Shown: in pieces, positions 36,542-48,853 of the stretch
Layout of the letters: every line of letters starts with the position of its first letter
How positions within the stretch are numbered: the stretch's first letter is position 1
Origin: Cyathus striatus
Lineage: Eukaryota; Basidiomycota; Agaricomycetes; Agaricales; Nidulariaceae
Direction of reading: 5' to 3'
NCBI GenBank assembly: GCA_025738555.1
Contig: JAOVFP010000018.1
Span: 2,294,001 to 2,358,000, forward strand
Length of the DNA stretch: 64,000 bases
Position numbers and translations under genes: made by a program
Notes under the pieces: generated by a model
Databases searched by the model: none
What the model was told of the DNA's origin: nothing
The model's input: the letters and a program-made list of their open reading frames with translations, nothing else

Positions 36542-38506
36542 TCCCAACGAACGTAAGAAATATTAGTTGAAAAATCGCCATTTGCTGTTCAGACCTTTTA
36601 TACCTAGCATCGTAGAAAAGAAAAGTAGACCCAACGGGCCGTCCGGATGCCAATTGTCCAGGTACAACGAGTTTCAATACGAATTTTTCGGTCACATGTC
36701 GCCTCGGAAGTGTAAAGAATCGTTGAAGTTACAAGTTATTTTAGGATTTGGAGTTCTGAAATGCATCACTTGGTACGTTACGTGGACAGTGGTGAGATCT
36801 CGGAGCAATGACGAGAAGGCCAGTAGTTCGAAGACGAATATAGAGTGGAGTTATAATATTTCTGTAGTTTAAGAACTCTGAAGAGCTTCGTTGAATATCC
36901 CTGGGGCGGGGAACGTTCAGGAGGACTTGAGGAGGACAGTAGTGGTTTGACGCTTGATATGACTGACTTTGAAAGCTACCGAAAACTTTCGACGCTAACC
37001 AAACCGCGCAGTGTTTATGGTTAGTGCCCCTGCCAAACAAATCGTGGTAAATTTCCCCGGGCCGGAGAAAATCCGCAGAAAACCAGGAAATTTGGCTGAA
37101 CTCATAAATAGCTGCATACAGCTTCCGTGATGATTCTTCCAGCCGCACAAAGATAGATTTCCACATGTACAATGAGAGATTTCTCCCCAGCCATATATTT
37201 ATCTCCTATTATTAACATCATACGAGAGCTAGCGCAACCGGCCTGATGAATAATTATAGAAAGGAGTCAGGACAAATGGTCTAAGAAGGCTAGGCTTCTG
37301 TAACTCAATCGACAATGGGACACATGAAGTAGTTATTTTACTCGAACATAAAGTATAACATGTGTGTACGGTGTTGTTACTCTATAACTGCTAAGTATAA
37401 CTGCTAAGCGTGGTGCTAGTGTCCTGATTCGAAGACTTCCAGTTGACTTATTTAGCATTCATCCATTTTTGGTTCGGATCTGCTTCGGAGCGGAAAGTGG
37501 ATAGAGTGATTAGCGAGCATGCCACATTTCTCTAGGTAAATCATATTTTGGAAATATTCTATTAAAGATGGCTGAATCCATCATGTCTCAGTTCGTTGGG
37601 TACGCTTTCTTCACATCTGCTGATCGCGTATGTATAACATCAGTGCACCACTTCATGTAAGTAAATCAGATTGATGAGTGTACGGTACGGATTTTCTAAA
37701 GGGCGCCCACATAGTTTGCCATAGTTGCAGTGCGGCGCGCTGCATTGAACAAGACGGATTATTCTTGTATCCCATTACACTAATGCTACTATAATATCGA
37801 GAGATTTATTCATGAAAGAAACGTTCAACAACGCATACAACGCTGAGCACGGAGGTTCTAACAGCGGCGACTTAGGCACCCAAATCAGCGCACCCGACAT
37901 TATTCCAATTAAGGCAAGTGTTTTCTCCATCGCTGAGTAGGTCCTATTCAGGGTCAACGGATGTCCATGCGGGACGACGCACACTATGACCTACCATCTC
38001 CGAGAATTGAGTTCAGGGTAGTGGCAGCAGGTGCAACGGGTAGTAACGGCCATTTCCCGATTCGATGTTGGTGTACAAATTCAAGGCAGTATATCTAGTG
38101 ACTAATGGTGTGAGAAGGAGTAAAAGCTCTCATGGCTGGGAGGTGAGGTCGTAATACTAACGCACTATCCTTAAATATTCTAGTGAATAATCTCATAGGG
38201 TAGGCTACGAATTCCCATAGGGCTCCAATAACTACTCGTGATCTGCTGTAGATGGTCTTGTTATCTCTCGCCATCGCGTAATCATTTATCACGGGACAAC
38301 ACCCACATCATGTGGTCACCCTATTCTTGTTTCGAATTTATCGAAAGATAGGAGTGCTGTGCAAGGGAATCAGCTTATCGTGTAACCCGCTGCGCTTGTC
38401 TGAAGCTTTATAACGAGCTTGTTTTCCTCTTCTTAGACATCCGTCTTTCACCCTATCTTAAGTCACAACCGTCCACTTCCTTACCTACTTATTTCTATAT
38501 ATCACA
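36542..38506. other. Intergenic; possible decayed membrane-protein gene
   Basis: About 2 kb. On the minus strand, 38292-37775 contains pieces such as YSRSRVVIGALWEFV and MEKTLALIGIMSGALI. These loosely resemble transmembrane segments of basidiomycete multi-pass proteins, but stops and frame changes separate them. The 143-codon frame at 36741-37172 shows no family features. I cannot define a gene. Confidence 0.25.
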
Positions 38507-39085
38507 ATGCCTCACAAAGGATCTTGCCTCTGCAAACAAACCGAAATCGTACTCGATTCAACTCACGAAAATCAGGTTAGTTCATACATATCTAGCCAAT
38601 GAAAGTGCTTATCAGTTCGTGATGCACTTAGATCGTCTGTCACTGCCTCGACTGCAAGGAAACCAGTGGCAGTGCATTCAGCACGAATGTTCTCGCACCT
38701 AAGTCTCAAGTCCACATCACTGGACCAGTGAAGACCTACGACATCGTGGCTCCTAGCGGCAACACAGGTGAGAAACTTCATGTCTAAGCCCGTCTGAACG
38801 TTCTCTGACATATTCAAAGTAACCCGCGTTTTCTGTGGAAACTGTGGGAGTGCCATATCCCATCTTTCAGTCTTCTTTGGAGATGCGCAGGCCATTCAAA
38901 CGGGGAACTTTAGAGACTTCAAAGATATACCTATTAATACTGAACGTGGGTGTTTGTTCTGTTCATCATCACGTCATAGAAGGCTAACTTTAGCTTCGTC
39001 ACTGATCCTGTTAGTGTTTGTGAAAGACAGGTGGACAGGAGTGCCTGCTTTCCCAGATGCGGCTCAAGTGCATGCCATGCCTTGA
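38507..39085 (+). CDS. GFA / CENP-V domain zinc protein
   Basis: Member of the glutathione-dependent formaldehyde-activating enzyme-like family, small zinc proteins probably acting on glutathione or thiol adducts; substrate unknown. Four exons, 38507-38575, 38632-38767, 38820-38945 and 39015-39085, give 133 aa. Zinc-ligand cysteines appear in the expected order: GSCLCKQ, then CHCLDCKETSGSAFS, then VFCGNCGSAIS. The C-terminus is ELFVKDRWTGVPAFPDA, typical of fungal members. Introns are 52-69 nt with standard borders and the frame is intact. Confidence 0.93.
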
Positions 39086-40464
39086 GTGCTTTCGTTTAGC
39101 GTTCAAGACAACAGTTGCCACATTCCCATGTATAATTATTATTAACGTGAAATGTGATGCTTTGTGATAGTTGTACAGTTGGTTGCAAGCCGGTATACTC
39201 CACAGACGCATTCAGTTCCGAGACGGTGGTTGTAAGAGGCTGGCGTGGTGAGGATGCATGTCGTCTCATTTCATGTAAGGTATCTTAAGATTCTCTTTAT
39301 GCTCATTTGTTATTTTCAGAGAGATTTCGGTGGATAAGGGCATGCAAGTATTTCCGTGCGCGCTCAATCATGAGCAGTCTTATTATCTCTAGCATGTTAA
39401 CACCCTATTACATACCTTATTGTAGTTCAGTTTCCAAAAAATAGAAAGAAAATCTTAGAGCTTAACTAGCAGTATAAGCTGTCTATTACTTTGTGAACAA
39501 CTCATTTACCTCTTATGCACTTAACTCAGGCTATATCTTCGCCACACGACGGATCATATTCAATCCTCTCCGGAAAAACCAATGAGTCAAGTTTAACGTA
39601 GTAGTATCACTTTGGATATCATGCATGGACGACAAATAGTAAGCTAGCAGAAGTACGTTCAATGCCAACGTAATAGCTCTCACTACCACCAAACCAGCAA
39701 CGAACCAGTGAAGAGATATGTAATTGACACTAATAGCAGAACTAAGATTACTGGATATTCATCGTGACGGACAACTTGAAGGCCAGTGGATATGTATCTA
39801 GCCTACTATTTTCATTCGTGCATGTCACTTTCTAACGACTTTATGCACAATAGTAAGTCACATCGTCTGTAAGTAATTTAACCCGTGGGAACTTGGTAGG
39901 AGCCGTCGAGACAGCCTGCTTATTAGTGGTCAGACAGATAATCTGGTAATCGTAAGACCTAGTTTTTGTGCTTCCTTCGAACCTGTTTTATAGTACCTAT
40001 TGTTACCTGGCTAGCAAATTGAGAGCAGTCTAGACACCACAGCAGCTTTCAGTTCCGAGACGATAGCCGATGGCGATTACTACGCATACATGATTTATAC
40101 ATGATGCTCCACTCGTGTAATTAAGTTCACCAAAGTTCGAATGTACAGCGGAGGAGACTTGTGCTATTATAAAAACTCTATTATTATTGAAACTGAGTTT
40201 CAAAGTCTACCAAGATACATATGTTTACGCGAGGGGGTCCTGCAAGAATCTCTATGCTAATATTGTACTCGAGAGAACATAACTATACTGTGCACATCTA
40301 TTAATTGAAGTCTAGTGTCAATGTATAATGCATATAAGGAAACATAAAGCTTCGAATCCATGGATTCGGAATAAAGTCTAAAGAAAAGGTCAAAGAACAT
40401 GTCGACAAAAAACTTCGAAACAATGCCAAGAAATCGAAAGCGAAAGCGAACAAATAAACAAGTT
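39086..40464. other. Intergenic, nothing recognised
   Basis: About 1.4 kb. A short shared phrase, TTCAGTTCCGAGACG, occurs at 39211 and 40049, perhaps a remnant of an old repeat. No genes or RNAs seen. Confidence 0.4.
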
Positions 40465-41684
40465 TCACAACATAGCGAAAAACCACCAGACACCGACGAA
40501 AATGAGCGAAACACCCATCCCAGACATTGGATCATCGGTCCACAACCTCGAAGGTGCAGCGTTAACGCGGTCACCCACCAACGGAGCAGAGCTCCCAATG
40601 GTGGAATTAAGACAACTCATAAGAGCGATATCCGTTCTAAGCGGAAACGTCGCATCGTCAACTTCTCCCGGACGCATCAATACTTGCGTATTGTTGTACC
40701 CGTCGAGACATAAGGCGATGCTGCTTCCGCGATAATATTGTACCACGTCCTCGGGTTTGGGAATAGGAAACGAATTATCGAATGCTTTAGGGTGGATGTC
40801 TGTGAACATGGAGAGATGCGGGGAGCAGTTGTTCCGGAGGATGGGGAGAAGAGTGGTTATGGTGTAGTTATCGGAAATGAGGCGGAAGGATGTGCGTGTG
40901 GTAGAATCGAGAGAGGGGAGGAAGATGGTGGTTAGTGGTCCGCCTGGACGGCTGTCATTTGATGGAGGACCGTACTGAAAGGGAAGTTTAGGTGAATATG
41001 TAAGTGGAATAACGTGTACTATTTACCTCTTCATCGGCGAGATGAATATATGCGGGGAGCGATGGCCTACCTGGCATATTGAATGCTGCAGGAGTCCAAA
41101 CTACGGGCCAGTAAAAGAACGGGAAGTCACGTCCAGCCACACCATGAACATCCTCTTGATCAGGGTAGCCGCTTCCATATACCCTATATAAATAGATATA
41201 ATCAGCATTTAAGCTTTTGGCTATTTCAGTACGATAAGGTGAGTGAAGATAAAATGGGATAGTCTGAGTTGGGATAGTCTGAGTCTCGACTGAAATGAAG
41301 CCACGTTCCAAAAGCTACTGGCGATAACAGCGCAAGATAAGGCGAGGCGATAGAGTGATTTCCAATGATACGTAAGACACTGAAGAACACTCACGTAGTG
41401 CCAAAAATCTGATCCCTCGTTCCTCCTCCCGCTTTCCGTCCAGCAAAGGGATTCCCATCAGAGATTGTGATTTCCTTACCACCAGTGGCACTCTCTGTGT
41501 CCCCAGCATAAACCTTATCGCTCGTCATCACCTCATTCATACCATATCGCGAGCTCCTCTCGCTACCATCGTGGTCTTTCCTGCTCCTAAAGTTACGCTT
41601 ACTCTTCTCGATCTTGCGTCGCGTTCCACTGCTGGCTGAGGCATCATTCGTCTTTCTGGTAGAAATGAACGGTATGTAAACCAT
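40465..41684 (-). CDS. Basidiomycete-type surface/membrane protein, function unknown
   Basis: Three exons: 41684-41395, 41183-41027 and 40974-40465, about 318 aa. The N-terminal third is charged and low in order, followed by GTTVYGSGYPD, GVAGRDFPFFYWPVVW, HLADEEYGPPSND and SRPGGPL, a layout I recall from hypothetical proteins common in Agaricomycetes. A Cys-bearing domain with VQYYRGSSIALCLDGYNN and ALMSCLNSTIGSSAPLV follows. The last residues (GVSLIFVGVWWFFAML) are hydrophobic and could be a membrane or GPI-type anchor. Intron 1 is 211 nt, long for this locus. An upstream in-frame Met at 41759 is possible. Biochemical role unknown. Confidence 0.75.
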
Positions 41685-44010
41685 ATCGTAGCAGAATATG
41701 CTCGATAAAAGTGAGGGATGTAGAGGTTGGAAGAGGATGCTGTGGTGGTTACAGTTCAAGAAGGAGCCGGTGGTCCGCTAGGTTTATAAGAACCTCAAAG
41801 ATGCGTTGAGGAAGTTCAAGTTCCACTTTCCATTTAAGTCACGTGATAAGGTACCTTGAGGCTTATTTTCGTGATAGAACCATTTCATTTACCGCTGTGC
41901 TGTAGAAACTCGTGTTTCCTTGGGTATTTTCTATAATACCGCATACTGTGATGTGTCGTAAGACATAATATGCTGTGCGCTGGTGAAATTTTTCGTGATT
42001 GCGTGTAGAGAGCGTGTTTTTGTTTGAGGCTTATTTATATTTGTAGCCTTTTGTCCGACTCGTACAAACAAGAACCAAGCAAGTGAAGTTTTCCTCCCAA
42101 CTTGTTTACACCTTCCATTGTCGAAAGAACGATTCCATCTTCGCTCTTCTTCACTTCTTCACATAGATCTTTTTGAATTCCCTATTCAAATTACTTGCGC
42201 TTCACCTGATGGATCCCACACTATCGCTGCGTTGCCTTGGAGCTCTTTACTCTATTGTAAACCTTACTCAATGACTCGGAGATGCTCGTCGTTGAGTTCC
42301 AGGCTTTTGGCTAGCCTTTATTCCGCCAGGATGAATGAAAGAAAGTGTTGTTTGTAGTAGGTTTCAACATTGCTTCCTTGGAAACTTCTATCGCAGTAAC
42401 ACTGGAGTATGGGGATTAGTTGGAAACTCATGATCGGATAGGGTTTCGGTGGTGGAGATGTAATCCACGCTTTACGGAATCTTACATGGTCTATTACATT
42501 ACGCCAAGCAAATCATTTGCGACAAAATTGTTTGCTGGAGAGGCTCAAAATTGCAAGAGGTTGTGCCGCTGAAGTGAAGGCGATGTTACAATTGCTACAC
42601 CTTAAGCTCTAGGCTACTCTGCGGCGCCTGCGCATATCAATTGTATTGGCAGCGTTATTCGCTGGACTTGAATCCTCTTTGTGTCAACTTCGCGAAGTTT
42701 ACATTGTCCGAACGAACTCCAGCTTTCAATTACAGTCATCGGAAACTCCGCACTGCTCTTCCTTTCACAATCGATATATGTATTGACACGATTCTTCCTG
42801 TGACGCGCCGGGGCCGGGAATGCAGACAAATTGCTGTCACACAGCGTCGTGCATCACACATCTGTTCCTTTAGACACGGCGCCCCGTTATTTCTACAAGA
42901 CGCTGATATACAAGCATCGGCGTGGCCGAAGGAATTCATTAACGCTACACTGCCGAGTTTCTCATAAAGCAGTTCGCCCGAGGTTATCCCAGCCTCACTG
43001 TGAATACCGTTAGTTGCCCCATTGCCCTGTCCTGATTGACAAATATCTATATCCCTGTCAATCGCGGATAACCGTCTATCACATAGCTTTAGCCGCCTAA
43101 ATATGGCCATTAGATGTAAGCGCCTGGCCGTCACAATAGCTCGAACTTCCTCGGAGTCGGACAAGTACTATGAATAGGACATTCGAGTCTACCCTATCAC
43201 ATGAAGATAACCATCACCATACTCTGTATCATTGATTTGACGGTGTGGACTGTCGTAACTAGGAAAAACCCTTATTCAACTGCAGATGACTTTAGTGACT
43301 CATTTGTATAGCCAAGTTGACCTAGGAACTATCATTGGATTACAGAAAGATGCGCCGTCACAAGCGTCTTGACTTCTGCCAACCGGTGAAACAAATGCAA
43401 TATGGCCGCGAATTAGGAGCATCTACATTGACGGCCTTGGGGGCGTGAATGTCGTTATCGGTGTAGTAGACGCACGGATCGCATTGTGCCTTGCCAAAGT
43501 ACCTTCACAATTTGGTACCTCTGTCGTAACGACCGAAACAAACGCATGTCTAATAATCAAATAAATATTGTCTCTACGTTTAAAATCTGGAAGATAAAAC
43601 ATATTTATTGTGAAATCACTTCAATTGGTTAATCTTTTATACTGCCAAAGACATTAGTAGATGTTACAGAAATGCATCCCAAGTACCAGGTTAACAACAT
43701 TGAGGTCTGGTAACTTCACCTACGATGGTTGCTTGTCTATTTATCTTTTCATAGACGTGTACTGCGATGTTTATCGTCGCTCTTCCACAATGCAGGTTCA
43801 ATCAAATATTAAAAGATGGAAGACTGTCATAATACCCGTAATTTAAATGTCATGAACTCTAACCTGTGTTAGTAATCATTGGGTTATTCCGAATAGATGG
43901 ACCGTCCGCCTTTGATGTTTGTGTATTCAAATACGAGTTTCTCGCATCTACAGTAAGATTATAATCCTATCATCCACATACTATACCTTTTAATCTACCG
44001 CACCTCTCAG
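41685..44010. other. Intergenic, no confident gene
   Basis: About 2.3 kb. A 142-codon minus-strand frame (43164-42736) and a 108-codon plus-strand frame overlap each other without known motifs. A piece near 43473 (GCACGGATCGCATTGTG) recurs in altered form near 44605, consistent with duplicated upstream regions of the seven-TM gene family to the right. Confidence 0.35.
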
Positions 44011-44124
44011 CTTGTAGAGCTTTTCGTGGAATGCATCATTTATGGGATTTATTTATCAACCCTATGGTTGAGCCTAATGAGCCTTATATGGGAGCGGAGA
44101 GGCTCAGAAAATCGCTGTTCGTGA
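44011..44124 (+). pseudogene. 5' relic of the seven-TM gene
   Basis: The frame LVELFVECIIYGIYLSTLW closely matches the first helix of the intact gene at 45122 (LIELFVECILYGVYLSTLV), then runs into stop codons. There is no start codon and no later exons. Upstream sequence also resembles that of the intact gene. Confidence 0.75.
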
Positions 44125-45121
44125 TCGAATGTTTTTTGAAGGTCACTGATCTTGTCATCAGAGACTCTCCGAAGATATTCCGTGATCTCCAATTCCTACG
44201 TCCGTCTGGCAGAAAGCTTCAGTCTTCTTAATGTGTTTATGTCTTAATGTACGATATGACCCTGTCCATGAATAGAACACACGTACCAATATTATGGATG
44301 ATCATCGCCACTGTCCATTGTCGAACTCTGTTCAATCTCTTTGGGGTGTTGTTCTGCCGTTTTATGTGATCCTTTGAAGTCGGAGATAACGCGACTACGA
44401 CGAAATACATTATACTTATGTGAGATGAGGAGAGAGTATTTTAATAACACAGTACCCTATATTCAAACCAGCGTACGACATTAAACAGGTGAAAGAGAGG
44501 CACTCCTGCCAAACAGTAACGCGAGTTAGAGACATCCGTAAGTGCTTCGTATGCACATTACTATACCATTCCTTTAGTAAGTTAGCGCGAAGATCAGTGA
44601 AGTAAGCGCGCGGATCACATTGCACCTTGTCAAGGTATATATATCTTTTGAATTGCATCATCACTTTATCTGACTCATTTTAACAGATATATATCAGCTC
44701 CGAATAACACGTAAACTCATTCGCTAATGTATAGATCTCCTATGTTTACACAATGGCAAGAACTACCATTGCCAACTTGCATTGTCGACAATTCGTGCAG
44801 TTAAGTAGCAGTAACGCGAGCCGTGTTCTTCGTAAATGGTTAGAGTTATGCTCAACTAGTATAACATATGTGAAAAGGAGAAGGACTCCACATCAGTACC
44901 CATAACTAATAAGAATAGAATACCTACTGACAGCTTGAAAGCGACATGTAATGGTGTGAGTTGGAAAGATAGGCATCTCCCTGTCAATGGCCATGTCATT
45001 CGGTTGCGCCATCGCAGTGGAAATATAACCCATCATTATACTATAAAAACGGTGGATTCAATAATGCTCAGTATTGTTCTCGGTATATTAACGCTTATAA
45101 GACCCCCCGTATCTCCTACCA

Positions 45122-46182
45122 ATGGCTCACATTTCAGTGGTAGATGTGCTACTTATTGAACTTTTCGTCGAGTGCATTCTCTATGGCGTTTACTTGTCGA
45201 CCCTGGTGTTGTGTCTGAAAGTCTTCTTGTGGAAGTCAAAAAGATCGAACAAGAACTGGCTTATGCTCATAACAACGCTAATGATCTTTCTTATTTCAAC
45301 ACTTAATATATCACTGGGCCTTGTAAGAAGTCTTAATCCCAGATGGTCGTACAGCTTCATCCAGGTAAGCGCTAGTTTTACACCACACGTAGTTGCTTTT
45401 AACAGTGATCGTAGCAAATTTCGTTCGGTATACAAGTTATAATTGCAGACTACGTCTTGGTAAGTACATAAATGATTCCGAGAAATTATTTCCAGTCATA
45501 ACAAGAAATATATACTATCAGACATACCGATGCTTCATCGTATATGGAAGGTCTTGGCTAGTTATAATCGCTCCTTTGTTTTTGTGGATATCCACAATCA
45601 TACTCACAGCTATTTCAAATGCTGCACCAGAGATATTCTCTCATTCACTACATTTGTTCAGCTTTACCTATATATGGATGGGGGCACTTATTTCGTCCGC
45701 TATACTCAACGTTTATACTACATGTGAGTGACATGCCAGATTCACCTAGTGTCGGTTTCTGATTACAGGTGCCAGTCATGATTGCTTATCGCATATGGGC
45801 AGTAGATCGGAACGTCAAGTCCGTGGCTGGCGATGATAATCATCCCTCTCAACTCCAGAGGATTACACGAATTATTATTGAGTCAGCTATATTATACACC
45901 ATGACTACCTTAATCGATATTGTTTGCCTTGCAACGGGAACCAACTTTTCCCATGTAACTTCTGCTCTGGTGAGATATGGTGCTTTATTGCCGCTCGAAA
46001 TATAAAGTTAAGTTATGAACCAGGTATTCCAAATGATTGGGATCAACTCAAATTTAATCATCTATCGAGCTGCAAGGAATACCGAACAGAGCTTCTCTCT
46101 TCAACATGAATCAAAATTAATCACAACCATTGACTTTGCTAGAGAGACCAAAGACATTGATACTATTTCCAGGGATACATAG
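45122..46182 (+). CDS. Seven-TM receptor-like membrane protein (basidiomycete family)
   Basis: Five exons (45122-45364, 45415-45459, 45522-45723, 45776-45969, 46024-46182) join in phase to 280 aa. Hydrophobic helices can be read in order: LLIELFVECILYGVYL; WLMLITTLMIFLISTL; QVIIADYVLTYRCFIVYGRS; WLVIIAPLFLWISTIIL; YIWMGALISSAILNVYTT leading to FMIAYRIWAVDR; ESAILYTMTTLIDIVCL; and SALVFQMIGINSNLIIYRAAR. The TYRCFIVYGRSW and AYRIWAVDR motifs are typical of a large, uncharacterised Agaricomycete seven-TM family. Ligand and function unknown. Broken relatives lie on both sides (44011 and 46343), so this is the surviving member of a local tandem cluster. Confidence 0.82.
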
Positions 46183-46342
46183 TTCTAGTACACACAGATG
46201 CATAGATTAATCATTTTTACAATTGGAAAAAGAATAATGTTTTTGGAAGCAGAGATGATTAACAACGGCTCGGAGCCAGAGAAGGGGACATTTTGAAAAA
46301 GAATTTAATAAAAGTTTGATGTGAAGCTGTGGACCATATCGT

Positions 46343-46590
46343 GTGTCTTTGGTTGGAACTGGAACTAATTTCGCTCTTCCAGCGTCTGCATTGGTAAGGA
46401 TTATTTATTCTGATATAAAACAATTTATTCGTGTCTTGCAAGGTATTCCAAATGATTGGCATCACATCAAACTTGATCATTATTCGTGTTGCATGAAATA
46501 CAGAACAGAACTTTTCGGCTCACCCCAACGGAACAGATGACGACCATTGAATTTCTCCGAGAATTTATTTCTAAAGGAAAGGTCACCTTG
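46343..46590 (+). pseudogene. 3' relic of the seven-TM gene
   Basis: Contains GTGTNFALPASAL, an intron-like gap, then VFQMIGITSNLIIIRVA followed by a stop where the intact gene has RAARNTEQ. It matches the last two exons of the gene at 45122. Frame and stop changes show decay. Confidence 0.75.
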
Positions 46591-46989
46591 AATAACCACC
46601 TAGCTATTCAAGTCCAAAATCTTGAACAAACAAGCAGTTAAACAGTAGTAGCCTTCAACTTTATATCTGAAAAGTAGTGTGGGAAAAGAATATTTAGTCC
46701 TATGGAAATACGGGCCGACAGTTTTTGACGGTACGCACGGTACTGAACGGTACTTGATGTACCGTGCATGTACCATGCGGTACTGATCAATACCGTAAAA
46801 ATACCATGCATACCGTAAAAGTACCGTGCGTACCGTGCATACAGTTTAGATATATTTCTTTACGGTACGAATTTGAAACCACATAAAGTATATAAAATTA
46901 TCTTTATAGATGTCTACTATGTATATAACATGTATAGTACTTGTATAAACAATGATATAAGTACAGAAACAAAAAGAGGACCACAGTAA

Positions 46990-47605
46990 CGAACCTAGAG
47001 GCACAGTGACGAGGCTAGTAGCATAGATACTAGGATATAAGCACAGAGGCAAAAGGAAAACCGCTGAAGCTAGTAGCACAGTAATGAATGCATAAGCAGT
47101 CACGGAGCTAAGAGTGTATGAACGATAATTTAAGCACAAAACCGGAGGAAGTACTACATACACAAAGCTAGTAACACAGAGAAGATATATGCATAGTATC
47201 GAAGCTAGGACCATAGATACAAAGCTATAAACATAGATACGAAGCCAGGACCGTACATATGAAGCTATGAGCATAGAAACAAAGTCAAGGTCATAGAGAT
47301 GAAGCCAGGACCGTAAGTACGAAGCTAGGAGCATAAATATGAAGCCAGGATAGTATATACAAAGCTAGGAGCATAGATGCGACGTTAGGACGATAGATAT
47401 GAAGCTAGAAGCATATATGTGAAGCCAGGACTGCATGTACGAAGCTAGGGGAATAGAACGAAGAAAGGAGAAAATATACGAAGCCAGGACCATAGAAATG
47501 AAGCTAGAAGCATAGAGACGAAGCCAGAACTGTAGTAGAGATGAAGCTCGGAATATAAAGATGTAGCCAGGACCACAGATATGAAGCTATGGGCATAGAG
47601 ACAAA
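46990..47605. repeat. Minisatellite with 20-bp unit
   Basis: Tandem units like GAAGCYAGGANCATAGATAC repeat every 20 bp, clearest from 47195 to 47600 and more degenerate before that. The 162-codon minus-strand frame over this array is just its translation (a 20-bp unit cycles through three frames). Confidence 0.85.
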
Positions 47606-47730
47606 GCCTTTCCATTCAGAGTGGCATGATGAATACCGTACATAAGTATTGTAAAGTACCACGCATACCGTGAAAGTACCGTAAAGTACCGTACATGTGA
47701 AAAATACAGTACCGTGCAGTACCGCTCATG

Positions 47731-48835
47731 TATGACGCTCCAATGTGTCATTTATTCGCCGTACTTCTAGTTCGGTTTGCCATAGTTAACCGTTGCCGTA
47801 CTCACAAGATCTACTCATTTTTCAGTGTTTTCTGTACATATCAATACATTTACTATATTTTACATGTAAATAAATCCTACTACTGCATGTATGTCTCTCA
47901 TAATGACCGTTTTGACGACTTTCTGAGACCACGGAAATATCCGTTATAATTCCCACGCTCTTCTGAGCGTCGTACCGTACATTCAACTTCAATCTACTGT
48001 ACCATTAGGCATTACAGAAATTCGTTTAAGCTCTTCTTTTATTGTTGTACGTTCTATTAACTGATAATTGACACTGAAAATGTTTTTTATATTGTGGTTC
48101 TCGGTGTTACATCCAATATTTAAGTACCTGTAGTGACACTGCTGACCAAAAGGCATGTTTAACTTTGCTATCAATACATTAAGCAATATGTATGTGTTAT
48201 ATAGAAGTGGTGTGGAAGGGGTACAACATGAAAAAATTAGAGCCTTGTACGTGGTTATCAAATATCTTAGCTTCACATTTAACCAGATTAAACAGACAAT
48301 GTCCTGTGTTAAATCACAGGTACCACAAAAAGTACCTTAGCTTATCTGAGTTCAAGAACTATTAAGTTTGACCACGCAAATTATCTTGAAGTTATATAAG
48401 GTAAGTACTATCTGGACATGGCCATACTACTTTGATAAGCAGTGTACAGGTACATTTATATATGAGATAACATCGAGAAATACTATATAATAAACCTTTT
48501 TTAGTGTAATTTATCTGTTAGTTCGGTATACAGCAACGAAAAAAGAGCCAAAACGAAGTTTTGTAATGCCCAACGTACAGTAGAACGAAGTTGGATGTAC
48601 GGCACGACGCTCAGAAGAGCGTGGGAATTATAACGGATATTTCCGTGGTCTCAGAAAGTCGTCAAAACGGTCGTTATGAAAGACATACCTGTTGTAGTAG
48701 GATGTATTAACATGTAATATATATTAAATGTATAGATATGTACAGAAAACAATGAAAAATGAGTAGATATTGTGAGTACGGCAACGGTTAACTACGGCGA
48801 ACCAAACTACAAGTACGGCGAATAAATGACACATT
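47731..48835. repeat. Palindromic unit S1
   Basis: Arms of ~260 bp (47743-47990 against 48573-48833) flank ~580 bp. The arms contain ATTTATTCGCCGTACTT, TTCCCACGCTCTTCTGAGCG and their inverses. Outer motif TATGACGCTCC. Confidence 0.8.
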
Positions 48836-48853
48836 TATATATGACGCTCCGTT

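Noticed and set aside
42736..43164. 142-codon minus-strand frame as a gene
   Set aside because: No family motif, no signal, and an overlapping frame of similar quality on the other strand; left as unassigned.
46846..47334. 162-codon open frame on the minus strand
   Set aside because: It lies on the 20-bp minisatellite; the repeated peptide pattern follows from the tandem units and shows no protein family.
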